The notes: generated by a model from the sequence alone, not told the origin. Shown: positions 51,001 to 63,156, counted from the stretch's first letter. The stretch is 64,000 nt of DNA from Trifolium pratense (GCF_020283565.1 NC_060059.1:29337838-29401837); one strand, 5' to 3'. Made by a program: numbers and translations.

Positions 51001-53793
51001 ACTAACTATTTTCCTTTTGGCATTCAGATTGGCAACAATCTTGACAGTCTTAGCGGACCAGATAAAGATGTTCTTATTAGTCTAGCACAAGGTCCTCTGG
51101 ACCAAGCTAGAAGGTTTACTGCTTACAATGTTAATGGATTCAAATTTCGGACCTTGGCACGAGACAAGTTATTGAAAACACAAAACAGTGGAGTTTTTGG
51201 CTCATTTGGAACAAGAAGTTACTCAAGCAGTAGTGATGACCATATGAGGTTTGGAGACGTGCCTTACTATGGCAGATTAATAGATATCGTTGAGCTTTTC
51301 TATTGCGGCTTTTCGATTGTCATGTTCAAATGTGAATGGGCTAATACAACTAACCCAAGAGGCATGAAGAAAGATAAATTGGGTTTTACTTCTATTAACT
51401 TCGCAAGCTTAAGACATACTGGAGAACACGAAGATGATGAACCATACATCAAAGCTTCTGAAGCTCTAATGGTCTTTTATGTCGATGATGAGAAGGAACA
51501 AGGTTGGAGCATACCAGTTCATTTGAAGCCAAGAGACTTGTACGACATGGGTGAAGATGAAAGTGAAATAATGGCATCCAATGAGACATATCCATCTCCA
51601 CCTCAACCACAACATCAATCATCAGAACCGGAACATGAAGTTGTACTTGAACGTCTATCTCAACCACGACAACCTCTACCTCCACCACCTCCACGTAATC
51701 ATGCACATTGGATTGTGGATGTTATTGGTATACCTATATAATTTTGGTTTCTTTTTTATCTCCTTTTTGTCCAATATTTTTGTGTACTAATTCATTTAAT
51801 TTATATGTCAGATGATGATGGTAATGTTAGACAAAAAAGTGTAGAAGTGAACGACTTAATCCCGAACAAAGTGGGATTTAAGGTGCAAACAATCTGGAAT
51901 GATGACCATCAGCCCATAGGAGAGGCAGGTGGACTGTTATCAGGATATATTGGCTTTCTTGCTAGTAGTGATGAATTGCTTCCTATAATGTATCCAAAAT
52001 GGCCCAAAGTTCCGTTGGCAAAGAAAGACTTAATTTATGATAACAACATAAAGGTATAAACTGAAAATACATTGAATATATGTTTAATTTAGAAACATCT
52101 TTCAATTTTTTGTCGTCTATTTCAATTTATATATGTTTAATTTAGAAACATCTTTCAATTTGTTTCCGTTGAAGGCTAAATTTGTTGTAAGTGATACAAA
52201 CAAGTTTCATAAGAAGTGGATTTATACAAGCTTGGGAAAGAGGTGGAGGGAACGTCGGTGCTTTCTATTCAATAAGTATTATGATTGGGCTCTTACTGTT
52301 GAACAAAACATAGAGCAATTTCCACCTGAAGTTACAAAAGATCATTGGGCCATGTATTTGAATTATAGATTGTCTCCGGATACTATGGTAATAACAATAA
52401 TTTGAATTATTTTACACTTGTTCCTAATATATTGTATATTGATTGTTAAAATTGTTTTCTAATATAGGCGAAAGCAGACAAAAATGCTCTAAATCGCCAA
52501 AAGCAACGTATTCCCCATACGTTAGGCACAAGGTCACTAGCAAGAACACGAGATATTATGGTACAATTAAATTATTTCATATAAGAATTATTACATAATT
52601 ATTACAATGTATAATTATATAACTATTTTACTTCATTTTAGGAACAAAGAGATGGACGGTCTTACAGTAGAGGAGACATGTATGAAATCTCTCACACGAA
52701 GAGGAACGGATCATATGTTAATGATGAGGCTCGACAAAAAAATGTAAGAAATTGTATTATATATGTTTACTGATTTTTGCTCTATATAAGTGTTCAACCA
52801 TAGGTTAGAAGATTTATATTATATATGTCTGGGTGCCTGCTGCTTAGTGTTGGTTACTTTAAAATGTTGTTTCGGTGGCTGACTTGTTTTTTCCCAATTT
52901 TAAATAAATAAAGGGATAGAAACATATTATGTGACTTTTCTATCCTATATATAATTTCAAGTCAAATTGAGTTTTAGGCATTTCTTATGCATGACTTTTG
53001 GTAAGTCCAATAAACTATAAGTTTGTTTGGACTAGTTTATAAGTTTGTTTGAAAAAAAGTGTAGAAGTTAAATTCTATGTATTTTGTATTCTATCCAGAT
53101 TCTTGTGGTTGGACTCCAATTTTGATAAATAACACTGTATTTGTAGGAAGAGTTACAAAAAGAAAGGCAGACATCATCTGATAATGAGGCTTTTGTGACC
53201 GTGTTTGGAAAAGAGCATCATGGTTATGTTCGAGGAATGGGACTTGGTCCAACACCATCTCAAAATAATGGTTCTAGTTCTCGTCCTTCAGTATCAACTT
53301 CTTCATCGACTGCTGATGCCAAAATAGCTAAGATGCAAAGCGAAATTGATGTGCTAACTAAAGAAGTTGCTGAAGTTAATGAGCTTAAAGCTAAAGTTGC
53401 TGAATTTGATGCAATGAAGGAACAATTTGCTCTTATTATGGCTAATATGCAAAACCAGGTAAGACAATATTTGTGTGCCTTACATATATATATATATAAT
53501 GTGAATATATTGACATTGACTTGTTGTTATTGTTATATTATACCTTTTTTAATAAGTTTTTTTTTTTTTAATTTATTTCATGTTCAAAGTCACATGATAT
53601 TAATTTGAAGTGCGTTTTTTTATGTATAATATATATAATATATATGTTGATACTACAATACTTTTGTTTTTAACTATACTTTAAATTTTGTTTTCAGGGG
53701 TATAACATAGGATCGCCGTTTGAAGTACGACGCTCTTTTGAGTCTAGTCATAATGTTGAGGGTAATCAAGCAACTCCAGACGATTCAACTTAG
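48056..53793 (+). CDS. CACTA transposase, TNP2 plus Transposase_24 regions in one spliced frame (10 exons, about 1495 aa)
   Basis: Exons 48056-50370, 50453-50767, 50845-50944, 51028-51727, 51812-52053, 52175-52387, 52468-52560, 52642-52743, 53147-53458 and 53698-53793 keep phase across all nine GT-AG introns with no internal stop. Domains in order: transposase-associated zinc region (about 1-75, MDTTWITQPRN, CPCKKCGF); Transposase_21/TNP2 core (about 280-500, HPRDSEAWKRFD, ALATDGFNPFG near 350, WNTYTGYACPTCNKDF); DUF4218 (about 650-800, HMEMLFPPSFF, GPVHYRWMYPIERYLG); DUF4216 (about 985-1060, DVPYYGRLIDIVELFYCGF); Pro-rich linker; Transposase_24 (about 1225-1390, FHKKWIYTSLGKRWRERRC); C-terminal coiled coil (KIAKMQSEIDVLTKEVAEV). 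TNP2 proteins catalyse CACTA excision and insertion in the nucleus. Splice sites are inferred. An alternative is a TNP2 gene ending at 51741 plus a separate downstream gene. Confidence 0.88.
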
Positions 53794-54194
53794 ATATATA
53801 ATTTTTGTTTAGGCGTGTTGAACTTGATGTCACGCTTTTCTATTTGTTTTAATTTTGATGTACTAGGCGCATGTGTTGTGACCTTCGTTTTTGTTTTTTG
53901 TTATGTACTATTTAGGTTGCATGTGTCAATGCAAACTTTAGATGTATTGCGCATGTATTGTGACCTTTAGTTCCATGTGTCGTTGTGAACACCTTATTTT
54001 TGAATCAAATGAATGTTATTTTGTTTATGAATTTGTTTACATTGCAAGAATTATTATAGTAGTTCAATATTTAAAAATACTACGTTTGAATAATAGTCGA
54101 TGATTAAAAAAACAGGGTAAAAAATTGTCCTACAAAAAAAAATATATAAAAAAATTGTCCTCAAAGAAATCATAAAATATTTTAAAAGAAATAT

Positions 54195-54540
54195 ATTATA
54201 GCGGCGGTTTCAAACTGCTGAAAAAACAAAAAAATAAAAAAACAAATAGCAACGGTTTCAAAACTGCTGCAAAAACAAAAAAAATAAAAAATAAAATAGC
54301 AACAGTTTCAAACCGTTGCAAAACTGGCTAAAATTTGTGTTTTGCGTTTCGCTTATTGCAACGGTTTTAGAACCGTTGCAACACATACTGTGGCCGTTTG
54401 TGTAACGGTTTTTCAAACCGTTGCTATTTGATCTACCAACGCTCAAATCTGCAACAGTTTGGCAACTGTTGCTAAAAATGCTGCAACATTTAAAAAATGT
54501 TGCTAAATCGTCCCAAAACTGTTGCTAAACACATTTTTTC
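54195..54540. repeat. Right subterminal repeat array of the CACTA element
   Basis: At least eight degenerate copies in both orientations of CAACGGTTT(C/T)AAAACCG/TTGC-like units, such as TTGCAACGGTTTTAGAACCG and AACGGTTTTTCAAACCGTTG. They run up to the terminal inverted repeat. Arrays like this bind the accessory protein (TNPA) in En/Spm. Confidence 0.85.
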
Positions 54541-54778
54541 TTGTAGTGAGAGACGGTTTTCCTAAAAATGAGACTAGAAATAAACTTTTATTTGGTTGTG
54601 TCTATTTTGATATTTTTCATTGATGTTCTGCTTATATATGGCGTCTTGATAATATTATATTTGCCGTTAAAAAAAAGGTTTCTTAGTGTATGTATCCACA
54701 AATTTTAAAAAAGGATTATTATCAACACATTTACGAGAGACACATTATTTTTAAAATTGAGGAAAGAATAAATTTTTA

Positions 54779-54998
54779 CTTCCTCCGTCTCAAAACTTTG
54801 GTCCTATTAACTTTTTATTTTCGTCTCAAAATTTTGGTTCTTTTAAAAAACTCATACAAAAATAAAAGCATTATTAAATGAATTTTTCTCTTTCTTAATA
54901 AAGTATGGGCAAAAATGATTTAACCTATTAATATTTATTATTTCTTACTCTATGTAGTAGAAAACTGTAAAAGAACCAAAGATTTAGGACTGAGAGAG
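54779..54998. mobile_element. Stowaway-like MITE
   Basis: The left end CTTCCTCCGTCTCAAAAC and the right end GGACTGAGAGAG are decayed inverted copies of the Stowaway terminus, flanked by TA on both sides. Length is 220 bp. It separates the complete CACTA from the truncated one. Confidence 0.65.
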
Positions 54999-55273
54999 TA
55001 TTAATTAAAATGACACTAATGATCATTTTATAATCTTAAGCGATAAATTTTAAACTCAAGTACCTTACAAGACTAGACACTCACACTACAAGAAAACCGT
55101 GTTTGCTAGTCCACGAAATTTGGATGCTAAAAGGCAAAATTTGAATGCTAAGAGCATTTTAGGGACAGTTTAGCGTCCAAAAAATTGATGACAGTAGAAG
55201 CCTTGATGTTAAACACTAGCATCCGTGTTGACGCTGATTTCCATTAGTAAAATTGGATGCTAAAAGTAAAGCT

Positions 55274-56225
55274 TGCTGAATATGAAGTTGTATTGTTGGA
55301 GTTTGTTTAAAGCAGGCATGGCAATGGGTACCCGCGGGTACGGTTTTTACCTTCCCCGTTCCCCATACCCGAATCATTGATAAATACCCGTTCCCCGCCC
55401 ATTACCCGACGGGGATGAAAAATTGAACCCAATCCCCGTCCCAAATGGGTTCGGTTATACCCAAATGGGTTCGGGTATCCCCGAACCTTGCCCTGCCCTG
55501 CTGAACCTTAGCCGAACCCAAAATTTTTCTAAACGCTAAATTTTCCTAAACGCTGACATACATACAATACAAAAAATTTCAAATAATAAAGTACAAACCA
55601 AAATTTCAATGCATTAAACATACAAATGAAATGATATTCCAAAATATCAAACCAAAATTATCAAAACCATAAAATAGTACCGGTACAAACCAATATTCCA
55701 AAATATAGTAATTTTATATAAACGGGCGGGTTCGGGGACGGGTTCAGGGTGGGTACCAATATATCCGTTACCCGCCCCATCCCCATGTTTTGAAATCGGG
55801 GAAAACCCAAACCCGAACCCAAACCTAGTCAAATCGGTTTTTCCCCGTCAAACTCGGGGTGGATTCGGGCGGGTACCCGCGGGTACGGGTTCTGTTGCCA
55901 TGCCAGGTTTGAAGTCTCACATTGTTTAGGTTCCCGGACAGTTAAGTGTATAAATATGTGAGGACAACCATTTGAGCTAACTTTTGGAGATGAAATCCAA
56001 ACATATTTAACATAGTATCAGAGTCGGGTTAAGGACTGCAATGTTGACATTAGACCCAGGACCACGCTAGGCGTGAGGGTGGGTGCTGGATATGAAGTTG
56101 TGTTGTTGGAGTTTGTTTGAAGTCCCACATTGCTTAGGTTCCCGATCGGTTAAGTGTATAAACATGTGAGGGAAACCTCACCCTTTAAGCTAACTTTTGA
56201 GGATGAAATCCAAGCATATTTAATG
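55274..56225 (+). mobile_element. TRIM retrotransposon split by a hAT element
   Basis: LTRs at 55274-56012 (about 137 bp once the insert is removed) and 56084-56225 (142 bp) begin TGCTGAATATGAAGTTG and TGCTGGATATGAAGTTG. The left LTR ends TTTAACA and is followed by TAGTATCAGAGTC, a two-base variant of the initiator Met tRNA primer site. The 5-bp target duplication AAGCT is at 55269-55273 and 56226-56230. It is inserted in the truncated CACTA. The primer site and LTR end mutations show it is old. Confidence 0.85.
55313..55906. mobile_element. hAT-type non-autonomous element inside the TRIM LTR
   Basis: The ends CAGGCATGGCAATGGGTACC and, inverted, CTGGCATGGCAACAGAACCC form the terminal repeats, followed by GTACCCGCGGGTAC palindromes on each side. 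The 8-bp flanks GTTTAAAG (55305-55312) and GTTTGAAG (55907-55914) are a target duplication with one later change. The body is unusually GC-rich for the window and full of GGGTACCCG/CCCGAACCC phrases. No coding sequence. Confidence 0.85.
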
Positions 56226-56799
56226 AAGCTAAATTTAGATAAAAACATTAAGCAACGCTAATTAGCACGAGTTTATTGTTAATGCTTAACATGAGTTTAT
56301 TTTATTGCTGAGAAAGTATATGTCATGTTTAGCTTCACATATTGTGGACGCTAAGTTTAGCGTCAATAGCAGACAGCTGCTAGATTAGATAGTATGCATT
56401 AGAATCTAGTTTCATGGACGATAAATAACCTGAATGCATGTCGATATTTTTTGTTGGTGAATGACCAATATAAGCCTTAAATATAGTAGAAAACTTAATA
56501 AAAATATCACTTTAATAGAAATTAAAATTGAAACTCCAAATTTGTCAAAAAATAATAATTTGAAACTCCAAATTGAGGCATCTATAATACAACAACAATT
56601 ATTATTTTTGAGCTAACATCTAGTATTTATCAGCTTTATTTTGATGTTTACTACTAGGTCTACATTATAATTAAGTGCAAATCTTATATATGAGAGAGGG
56701 GATTCTCTCCATTGAAGAAACATCTTGAGAAAATAATGTGTATATTTAAACAATTGAATCATTTGATAATATTTTAATTAAAAAACAAATGGAGAAAAG

Positions 56800-59700
56800 T
56801 GTTGGGAAAAAACCGGCATAGAGAAAATATAAGAACGCAATCAACAACACAAGAATATAACGTGGAAACTCCAAATTGGAGAAAAAAACCACGGCCGTTG
56901 TCAAAACCGACAACCAGAGAATAAACACTATGTGAAAATTGTTACAACACATAGACTTCACTCTCAATCACCCCATGCCCCAATACACCCACACTCTCCA
57001 AAGTAAATATTTGAACTACATCTCAAATCTCAAATACTCTTAAACAAGAGCATAAGAGAAAAGCAAAAAAGACACAAATATAAACTTAAAGTGTTTACAA
57101 GTGTTACTGCTTGGTGTAATTATAAACAAAGAACTTAGGTCCATTATATAGCCTTGATTCCCTCATTGCTTCACCATTCTAAACGATGTGAGACTTCTTC
57201 AATATAATTTCTTTGACTTTTTTTTTCTTCATTAGCAATGTGGGATTTACATTGCAATCAACCCCAACAATCTCCACCTTGATTGTAATGGTCTTCAATC
57301 TTCATTGTCTACACCGACAATCATTATCTTATGCTTCCATTGTCTATACCGACAATCATTGTCTTCACCGACAATCATAATTCTCATTGTCTATACCGAC
57401 AAATTAAATTATCATACTCCACCATAAAGAGTATACTCCACTTGGAACTAAACCATCCCAAGAATTTTCTTCACTTGAAACTAAACCATCCCAAGATTTT
57501 TCTTCACTTGGAACCAAGTCATCCCAAGAATTTCATCTCGAAACCTCGCTGAAAATTTATGGTGCAACTTTCATGTTGGCTTTCTCCGGAAGTTCATCAG
57601 CCATCGAGATAACCGCGTACCTTGCATCAATGCCAACCAATGTCTGCACGCTATCATCACACACCTTGCATCCAGGTCAACCGATGTCAATGTGTCACTT
57701 GAACAACTTCAAACATCTATGAAACCACCTCAGGCCATTGTTAGGCTCCAACAATTCCAGTTTAGTTACACCACCTAGTAAACCTTGTTTAACTAGTCCA
57801 ACTAAACTCATGTCACTAACAAGTACCCACCCGAAGATCCACAACTCAACCAAAACATGAGAATCACCACTAGTAACAGATGCATAACCAATAATAGTAT
57901 AACTATCTAACAAGTATCTACCTACTATCTATGCATCAAAGTTCAAGAAAATACCTCGCATTGTGTTAAAAGAAACTCACCCATACCTTGAACCTTACAA
58001 GCTTTCCGTCACCAAGATGAACAAATCCACCTTCAACTAGCTATAGGGATTCAAAAGTATTTCTTCTTCAACCACATGTGATAGGAGCTTCCAAAGTCCA
58101 TATGACTCAACACTCCACCGATTCTCAACTTCCACTAGCACCTTCGCATCCTCATAATAAGTTGTTGTTTCAGACGTAACCCGAGTATTCTTAGCACCGC
58201 CTCTCCAGACTGATGTCGAGTATTATTACCACCGCCTCTCCAAGCTGACCTTGTGTAACCCTGATTGCATCAACACATCCTTGACTTGATTTTCTATAAG
58301 CCAAACATCAATTTTCTCTAGCCTAAACTTCACAGCGGAACTCCCTCTCCCTGAATCAAACCAAGAGCTCTGATACCAGTTGTTGGGAAAAAACCGGCAT
58401 AGAGAAAATAAAAGAACGCAATCAACAACACAAGAATATAACGTGGAAACTCCAAATTGGAGAAAAAAACCACGGCCGTTGTCAAAACCGACAACCAGAG
58501 AATAAACACTATGTGAAAATTGTTACAACACATAGACTTCACTCTCAATCACCCCATGCCCCAATACACCCACACTCTCCAAAGTAAATATTTGAACTAC
58601 ATCTCAAATCTCAAATACTCTTAAACAAGAGCATAAGAGAAAAGCAAAAAAGACACAAATATAAACTTAAAGTGTTTACAAGTGTTACTGCTTGGTGTAA
58701 TTATAAACAAAGAACTTAGGTCCATTATATAGCCTTGATTCCCTCATTGCTTCACCATTCTAAACGATGTGAGACTTCTTCAATATAATTTCTTTGACTT
58801 TTTTTTTCTTCATTAGCAATGTGGGATTTACATTGCAATCAACCCCAACAATCTCCACCTTGATTGTAATGGTCTTCAATCTTCATTGTCTACACCGACA
58901 ATCATTATCTTATGCTTCCATTGTCTATACCGACAATCATTGTCTTCACCGACAATCATAATTCTCATTGTCTATACCGACAAATTAAATTATCATACTC
59001 CACCATAAAGAGTATACTCCACTTGGAACTAAACCATCCCAAGAATTTTCTTCACTTGAAACTAAACCATCCCAAGATTTTTCTTCACTTGGAACCAAGT
59101 CATCCCAAGAATTTCATCTCGAAACCTCGCTGAAAATTTATGGTGCAACTTTCATGTTGGCTTTCTCCGGAAGTTCATCAGCCATCGAGATAACCGCGTA
59201 CCTTGCATCAATGCCAACCAATGTCTGCACGCTATCATCACACACCTTGCATCCAGGTCAACCGATGTCAATGTGTCACTTGAACAACTTCAAACATCTA
59301 TGAAACCACCTCAGGCCATTGTTAGGCTCCAACAATTCCAGTTTAGTTACACCACCTAGTAAACCTTGTTTAACTAGTCCAACTAAACTCATGTCACTAA
59401 CAAGTACCCACCCGAAGATCCACAACTCAACCAAAACATGAGAATCACCACTAGTAACAGATGCATAACCAATAATAGTATAACTATCTAACAAGTATCT
59501 ACCTACTATCTATGCATCAAAGTTCAAGAAAATACCTCGCATTGTGTTAAAAGAAACTCACCCATACCTTGAACCTTACAAGCTTTCCGTCACCAAGATG
59601 AACAAATCCACCTTCAACTAGCTATAGGGATTCAAAAGTATTTCTTCTTCAACCACATGTGATAGGAGCTTCCAAAGTCCATATGACTCAACACTCCACC

Positions 59701-62012
59701 GATTCTCAACTTCCACTAGCACCTTCGCATCCTCATAATAAGTTGTTGTTTCAGACGTAACCCGAGTATTCTTAGCACCGCCTCTCCAGACTGATGTCGA
59801 GTATTATTACCACCGCCTCTCCAAGCTGACCTTGTGTAACCCTGATTGCATCAACACATCCTTGACTTGATTTTCTATAAGCCAAACATCAATTTTCTCT
59901 AGCCTAAACTTCACAGCGGAACTCCCTCTCCCTGAATCAAACCAAGAGCTCTGATACCAGTTGTTGGGAAAAAACCGGCATAGAGAAAATAAAAGAACGC
60001 AATCAACAACACAAGAATATAACGTGGAAACTCCAAATTGGAGAAAAAAACCACGGCCGTTGTCAAAACCGACAACCAGAGAATAAACACTATGTGAAAA
60101 TTGTTACAACACATAGACTTCACTCTCAATCACCCCATGCCCCAATACACCCACACTCTCCAAAGTAAATATTTGAACTACATCTCAAATCTCAAATACT
60201 CTTAAACAAGAGCATAAGAGAAAAGCAAAAAAGACACAAATATAAACTTAAAGTGTTTACAAGTGTTACTGCTTGGTGTAATTATAAACAAAGAACTTAG
60301 GTCCATTATATAGCCTTGATTCCCTCATTGCTTCACCATTCTAAACGATGTGAGACTTCTTCAATATAATTTCTTTGACTTTTTTTTTCTTCATTAGCAA
60401 TGTGGGATTTACATTGCAATCAACCCCAACAATCTCCACCTTGATTGTAATGGTCTTCAATCTTCATTGTCTACACCGACAATCATTATCTTATGCTTCC
60501 ATTGTCTATACCGACAATCATTGTCTTCACCGACAATCATAATTCTCATTGTCTATACCGACAAATTAAATTATCATACTCCACCATAAAGAGTATACTC
60601 CACTTGGAACTAAACCATCCCAAGAATTTTCTTCACTTGAAACTAAACCATCCCAAGATTTTTCTTCACTTGGAACCAAGTCATCCCAAGAATTTCATCT
60701 CGAAACCTCGCTGAAAATTTATGGTGCAACTTTCATGTTGGCTTTCTCCGGAAGTTCATCAGCCATCGAGATAACCGCGTACCTTGCATCAATGCCAACC
60801 AATGTCTGCACGCTATCATCACACACCTTGCATCCAGGTCAACCGATGTCAATGTGTCACTTGAACAACTTCAAACATCTATGAAACCACCTCAGGCCAT
60901 TGTTAGGCTCCAACAATTCCAGTTTAGTTACACCACCTAGTAAACCTTGTTTAACTAGTCCAACTAAACTCATGTCACTAACAAGTACCCACCCGAAGAT
61001 CCACAACTCAACCAAAACATGAGAATCACCACTAGTAACAGATGCATAACCAATAATAGTATAACTATCTAACAAGTATCTACCTACTATCTATGCATCA
61101 AAGTTCAAGAAAATACCTCGCATTGTGTTAAAAGAAACTCACCCATACCTTGAACCTTACAAGCTTTCCGTCACCAAGATGAACAAATCCACCTTCAACT
61201 AGCTATAGGGATTCAAAAGTATTTCTTCTTCAACCACATGTGATAGGAGCTTCCAAAGTCCATATGACTCAACACTCCACCGATTCTCAACTTCCACTAG
61301 CACCTTCGCATCCTCATAATAAGTTGTTGTTTCAGACGTAACCCGAGTATTCTTAGCACCGCCTCTCCAGACTGATGTCGAGTATTATTACCACCGCCTC
61401 TCCAAGCTGACCTTGTGTAACCCTGATTGCATCAACACATCCTTGACTTGATTTTCTATAAGCCAAACATCAATTTTCTCTAGCCTAAACTTCACAGCGG
61501 AACTCCCTCTCCCTGAATCAAACCAAGAGCTCTGATACCAGTTGTTGGGAAAAAACCGGCATAGAGAAAATAAAAGAACGCAATCAACAACACAAGAATA
61601 TAACGTGGAAACTCCAAATTGGAGAAAAAAACCACGGCCGTTGTCAAAACCGACAACCAGAGAATAAACACTATGTGAAAATTGTTACAACACATAGACT
61701 TCACTCTCAATCACCCCATGCCCCAATACACCCACACTCTCCAAAGTAAATATTTGAACTACATCTCAAATCTCAAATACTCTTAAACAAGAGCATAAGA
61801 GAAAAGCAAAAAAGACACAAATATAAACTTAAAGTGTTTACAAGTGTTACTGCTTGGTGTAATTATAAACAAAGAACTTAGGTCCATTATATAGCCTTGA
61901 TTCCCTCATTGCTTCACCATTCTAAGCGATGTGAGACTTCTTCAATATAATTTCTTTGACCTTTTTTTTCTTCATTAGCAACGTGGGACTTACATTGCAA
62001 TCAACCCCAACA
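56800..62012 (-). mobile_element. Tandem array of a defective Ty1/copia element: four LTRs, three identical internals
   Basis: LTRs of 470 bp at 56800-57269, 58381-58850, 59962-60431 and 61543-62012 alternate with three 1111-bp internals, giving a period of exactly 1581 bp. On the minus strand each LTR reads TGTTGGGGTTGATTGC...TTTTTTCCCAACA. The primer site ACTGGTATCAGAGC follows it and a polypurine tract AAGGTGGAGAT precedes the next LTR. One 5-bp target duplication AAAAG bounds the whole array (56795-56799, 62013-62017). Internals are non-coding but keep gag and pre-integrase traces. Inner LTRs are hybrids of the outer ones. A TATA motif (GCTATATAATGG, minus) is in each LTR. Confidence 0.95.
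57695..57913 (-). pseudogene. Copia GAG-pre-integrase remnant (copies also at 59276-59494 and 60857-61075)
   Basis: The frame IIGYASVTSGDSHVLVELWI, then LVSDMSLVGLVKQGLLGG retains the pre-integrase pattern (hALVTSGDS...LWH.RLGHVSD.GL..L.KQGLL). The zinc His of LWH is lost (LWI) and no integrase follows. Just 3' on the plus map (about 57940-58075) another frame gives SYHMWLKKKYF and KACKVQGMGEF from the same domain, with stops. A gag start trace, KFRLEKIDVW, lies near 58320. The same damage is in all three units. Confidence 0.7.
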
Positions 62013-62261
62013 AAAAGTTGGTTAATGGTTAAGATAAACCATTAAAAGAATGCCCAATATATAATTTATTGGGTAGTGTAGGAAGTATTTGAAATATTGG
62101 AATAAATACCATACGAGCAATATTTCCAAAGGAGTTGTAGTAAAAACTGAGAAAATTAGAGAGAAAAAAAAATGAGAGCATCCATTCTCATATATATGAG
62201 TCAAGATTCGTTGATACTAGGTGTCAAAGTTTTTGTTAATACCAAATCTTGACAATTTATA

Positions 62262-62408
62262 CTCTATGCGGTTCTTTTTATAAAAAAAAAACTAATTATT
62301 AAATTTATTAAATAACTGATGTATTTGGTTTATAATATAGACAATATACATTAGTTATTCAATGAACTTAAAAAGTCAACAGTTTCTTATAAAAAAGATC
62401 GGAGGTAG
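62262..62408. mobile_element. Stowaway-like MITE
   Basis: TA-flanked ends CTCTATGCGGTTCTTTTTAT and TCTTATAAAAAAGATCGGAG with GTAG are decayed inverted copies. The interior has ACTGATGTATTTGG and ATACATTAGTTATTC. It directly abuts the next element. Confidence 0.55.
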
Positions 62409-62410
62409 TA

Positions 62411-62560
62411 CTACATTTGATTTTAAATATAAGAAAATGTTTACCTTTTAGATACATTAAAAATCTAATGTATCGAGTCTAAATTATGGATTAGATACAT
62501 TAAATTTTAAATGTATCTAAAAAATAAATTTTTCTTATATTTAGGACTAATTAAAGCGAG
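62411..62560. mobile_element. Stowaway-like MITE adjoining the previous one
   Basis: TTTTAAATATAAGAAAATGT at the left and TTTCTTATATTTAGGACTAA at the right are inverted copies, with TA on both sides. The left TA (62409-62410) is shared with the neighbour. Confidence 0.6.
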
Positions 62561-63064
62561 TATTAATTATTATTTATTAATTAAAGTGTTCTTATTAAAA
62601 CATTGTAGGTATAGTGGATATATAAATGATTTGAGATACAATGAATTTAGAGTATATATATTAATGAATGTAAAAAAAAAAGAGAATATAATACAATTAC
62701 ACACTTTTCTTTATGTAAAAAAAAAGAGTATATTAATGAATTTAGTGTTTTTATTATCATACAATTATTCTTTATTAAAAATTGTATGAGTCAATCTTTA
62801 AACTTTTTTTGGATGGTGCGTGTTAAACACGCCTTTCACTTATATATAAACTCTTCTGCATTGAACTCAGACGCAACTACACACCATTTTGCAAATTACA
62901 TCGATCTATTCAAGAGTAATCCCTCTTCCTTAATTTTTTTTTCTCTTAATTTTACCATCTATATCTATACTCTATATAGTACTATACCTTGTTTATGACC
63001 AAAAACTTTCTTGATTTTTCATTTGCATTTTAATTTTTCATTATAAATGTTTGTTGATTTTGTG

Positions 63065-63066
<2 letters not shown>

Positions 63067-63156
<90 letters not shown>
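63067..63156. repeat. (AT)n microsatellite
   Basis: A 90-bp uninterrupted AT run. Poly Tyr-Ile frames across it are artefacts. The surrounding 62561-63730 contains no recognised gene. Confidence 0.95.

Larger units (their letters stand above)
44831..54548 (+). mobile_element. Complete CACTA (En/Spm) DNA transposon, TSD AGA
   Basis: The left end CACTACTAAAAAAATTGG and the right end, read inverted, CACTACAAGAAAAAATGTG define CACTA termini 9718 bp apart. A 3-bp target duplication AGA flanks them (44828-44830 and 54549-54551), the length this superfamily makes. Subterminal repeats of the form CAACGGTTT...AACCG(T/C)TGC occur in multiple copies at about 44860-44990 and 54200-54540, the expected transposase-binding arrays. 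Inside are an intact-looking spliced transposase frame, tandem repeats near the left end, and a reverse-strand secreted-protein-like piece. It looks like an autonomous or recently autonomous element. Activity is not shown. Confidence 0.95.
55084..56380. mobile_element. Truncated second CACTA element (nested insertions inside)
   Basis: The terminus CACTACAAGAAAACCGTG at 55084 starts a stretch with repeated GGATGCTAA, TTAGCGTCCA and GACGCTAAG-type subterminal motifs. These resume after the inserted TRIM, near 56340 (GGACGCTAAGTTTAGCGTC). No opposite GTAGTG end follows, so the element is one-sided or badly decayed. It has no coding sequence. The right limit is approximate. Confidence 0.55.

Noticed and set aside
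56800..62012. CRISPR-like or satellite interpretation of the 1581-bp repeats
   Set aside because: The units have LTRs, primer sites, polypurine tracts and one target duplication, so this is a retroelement array in a plant genome.
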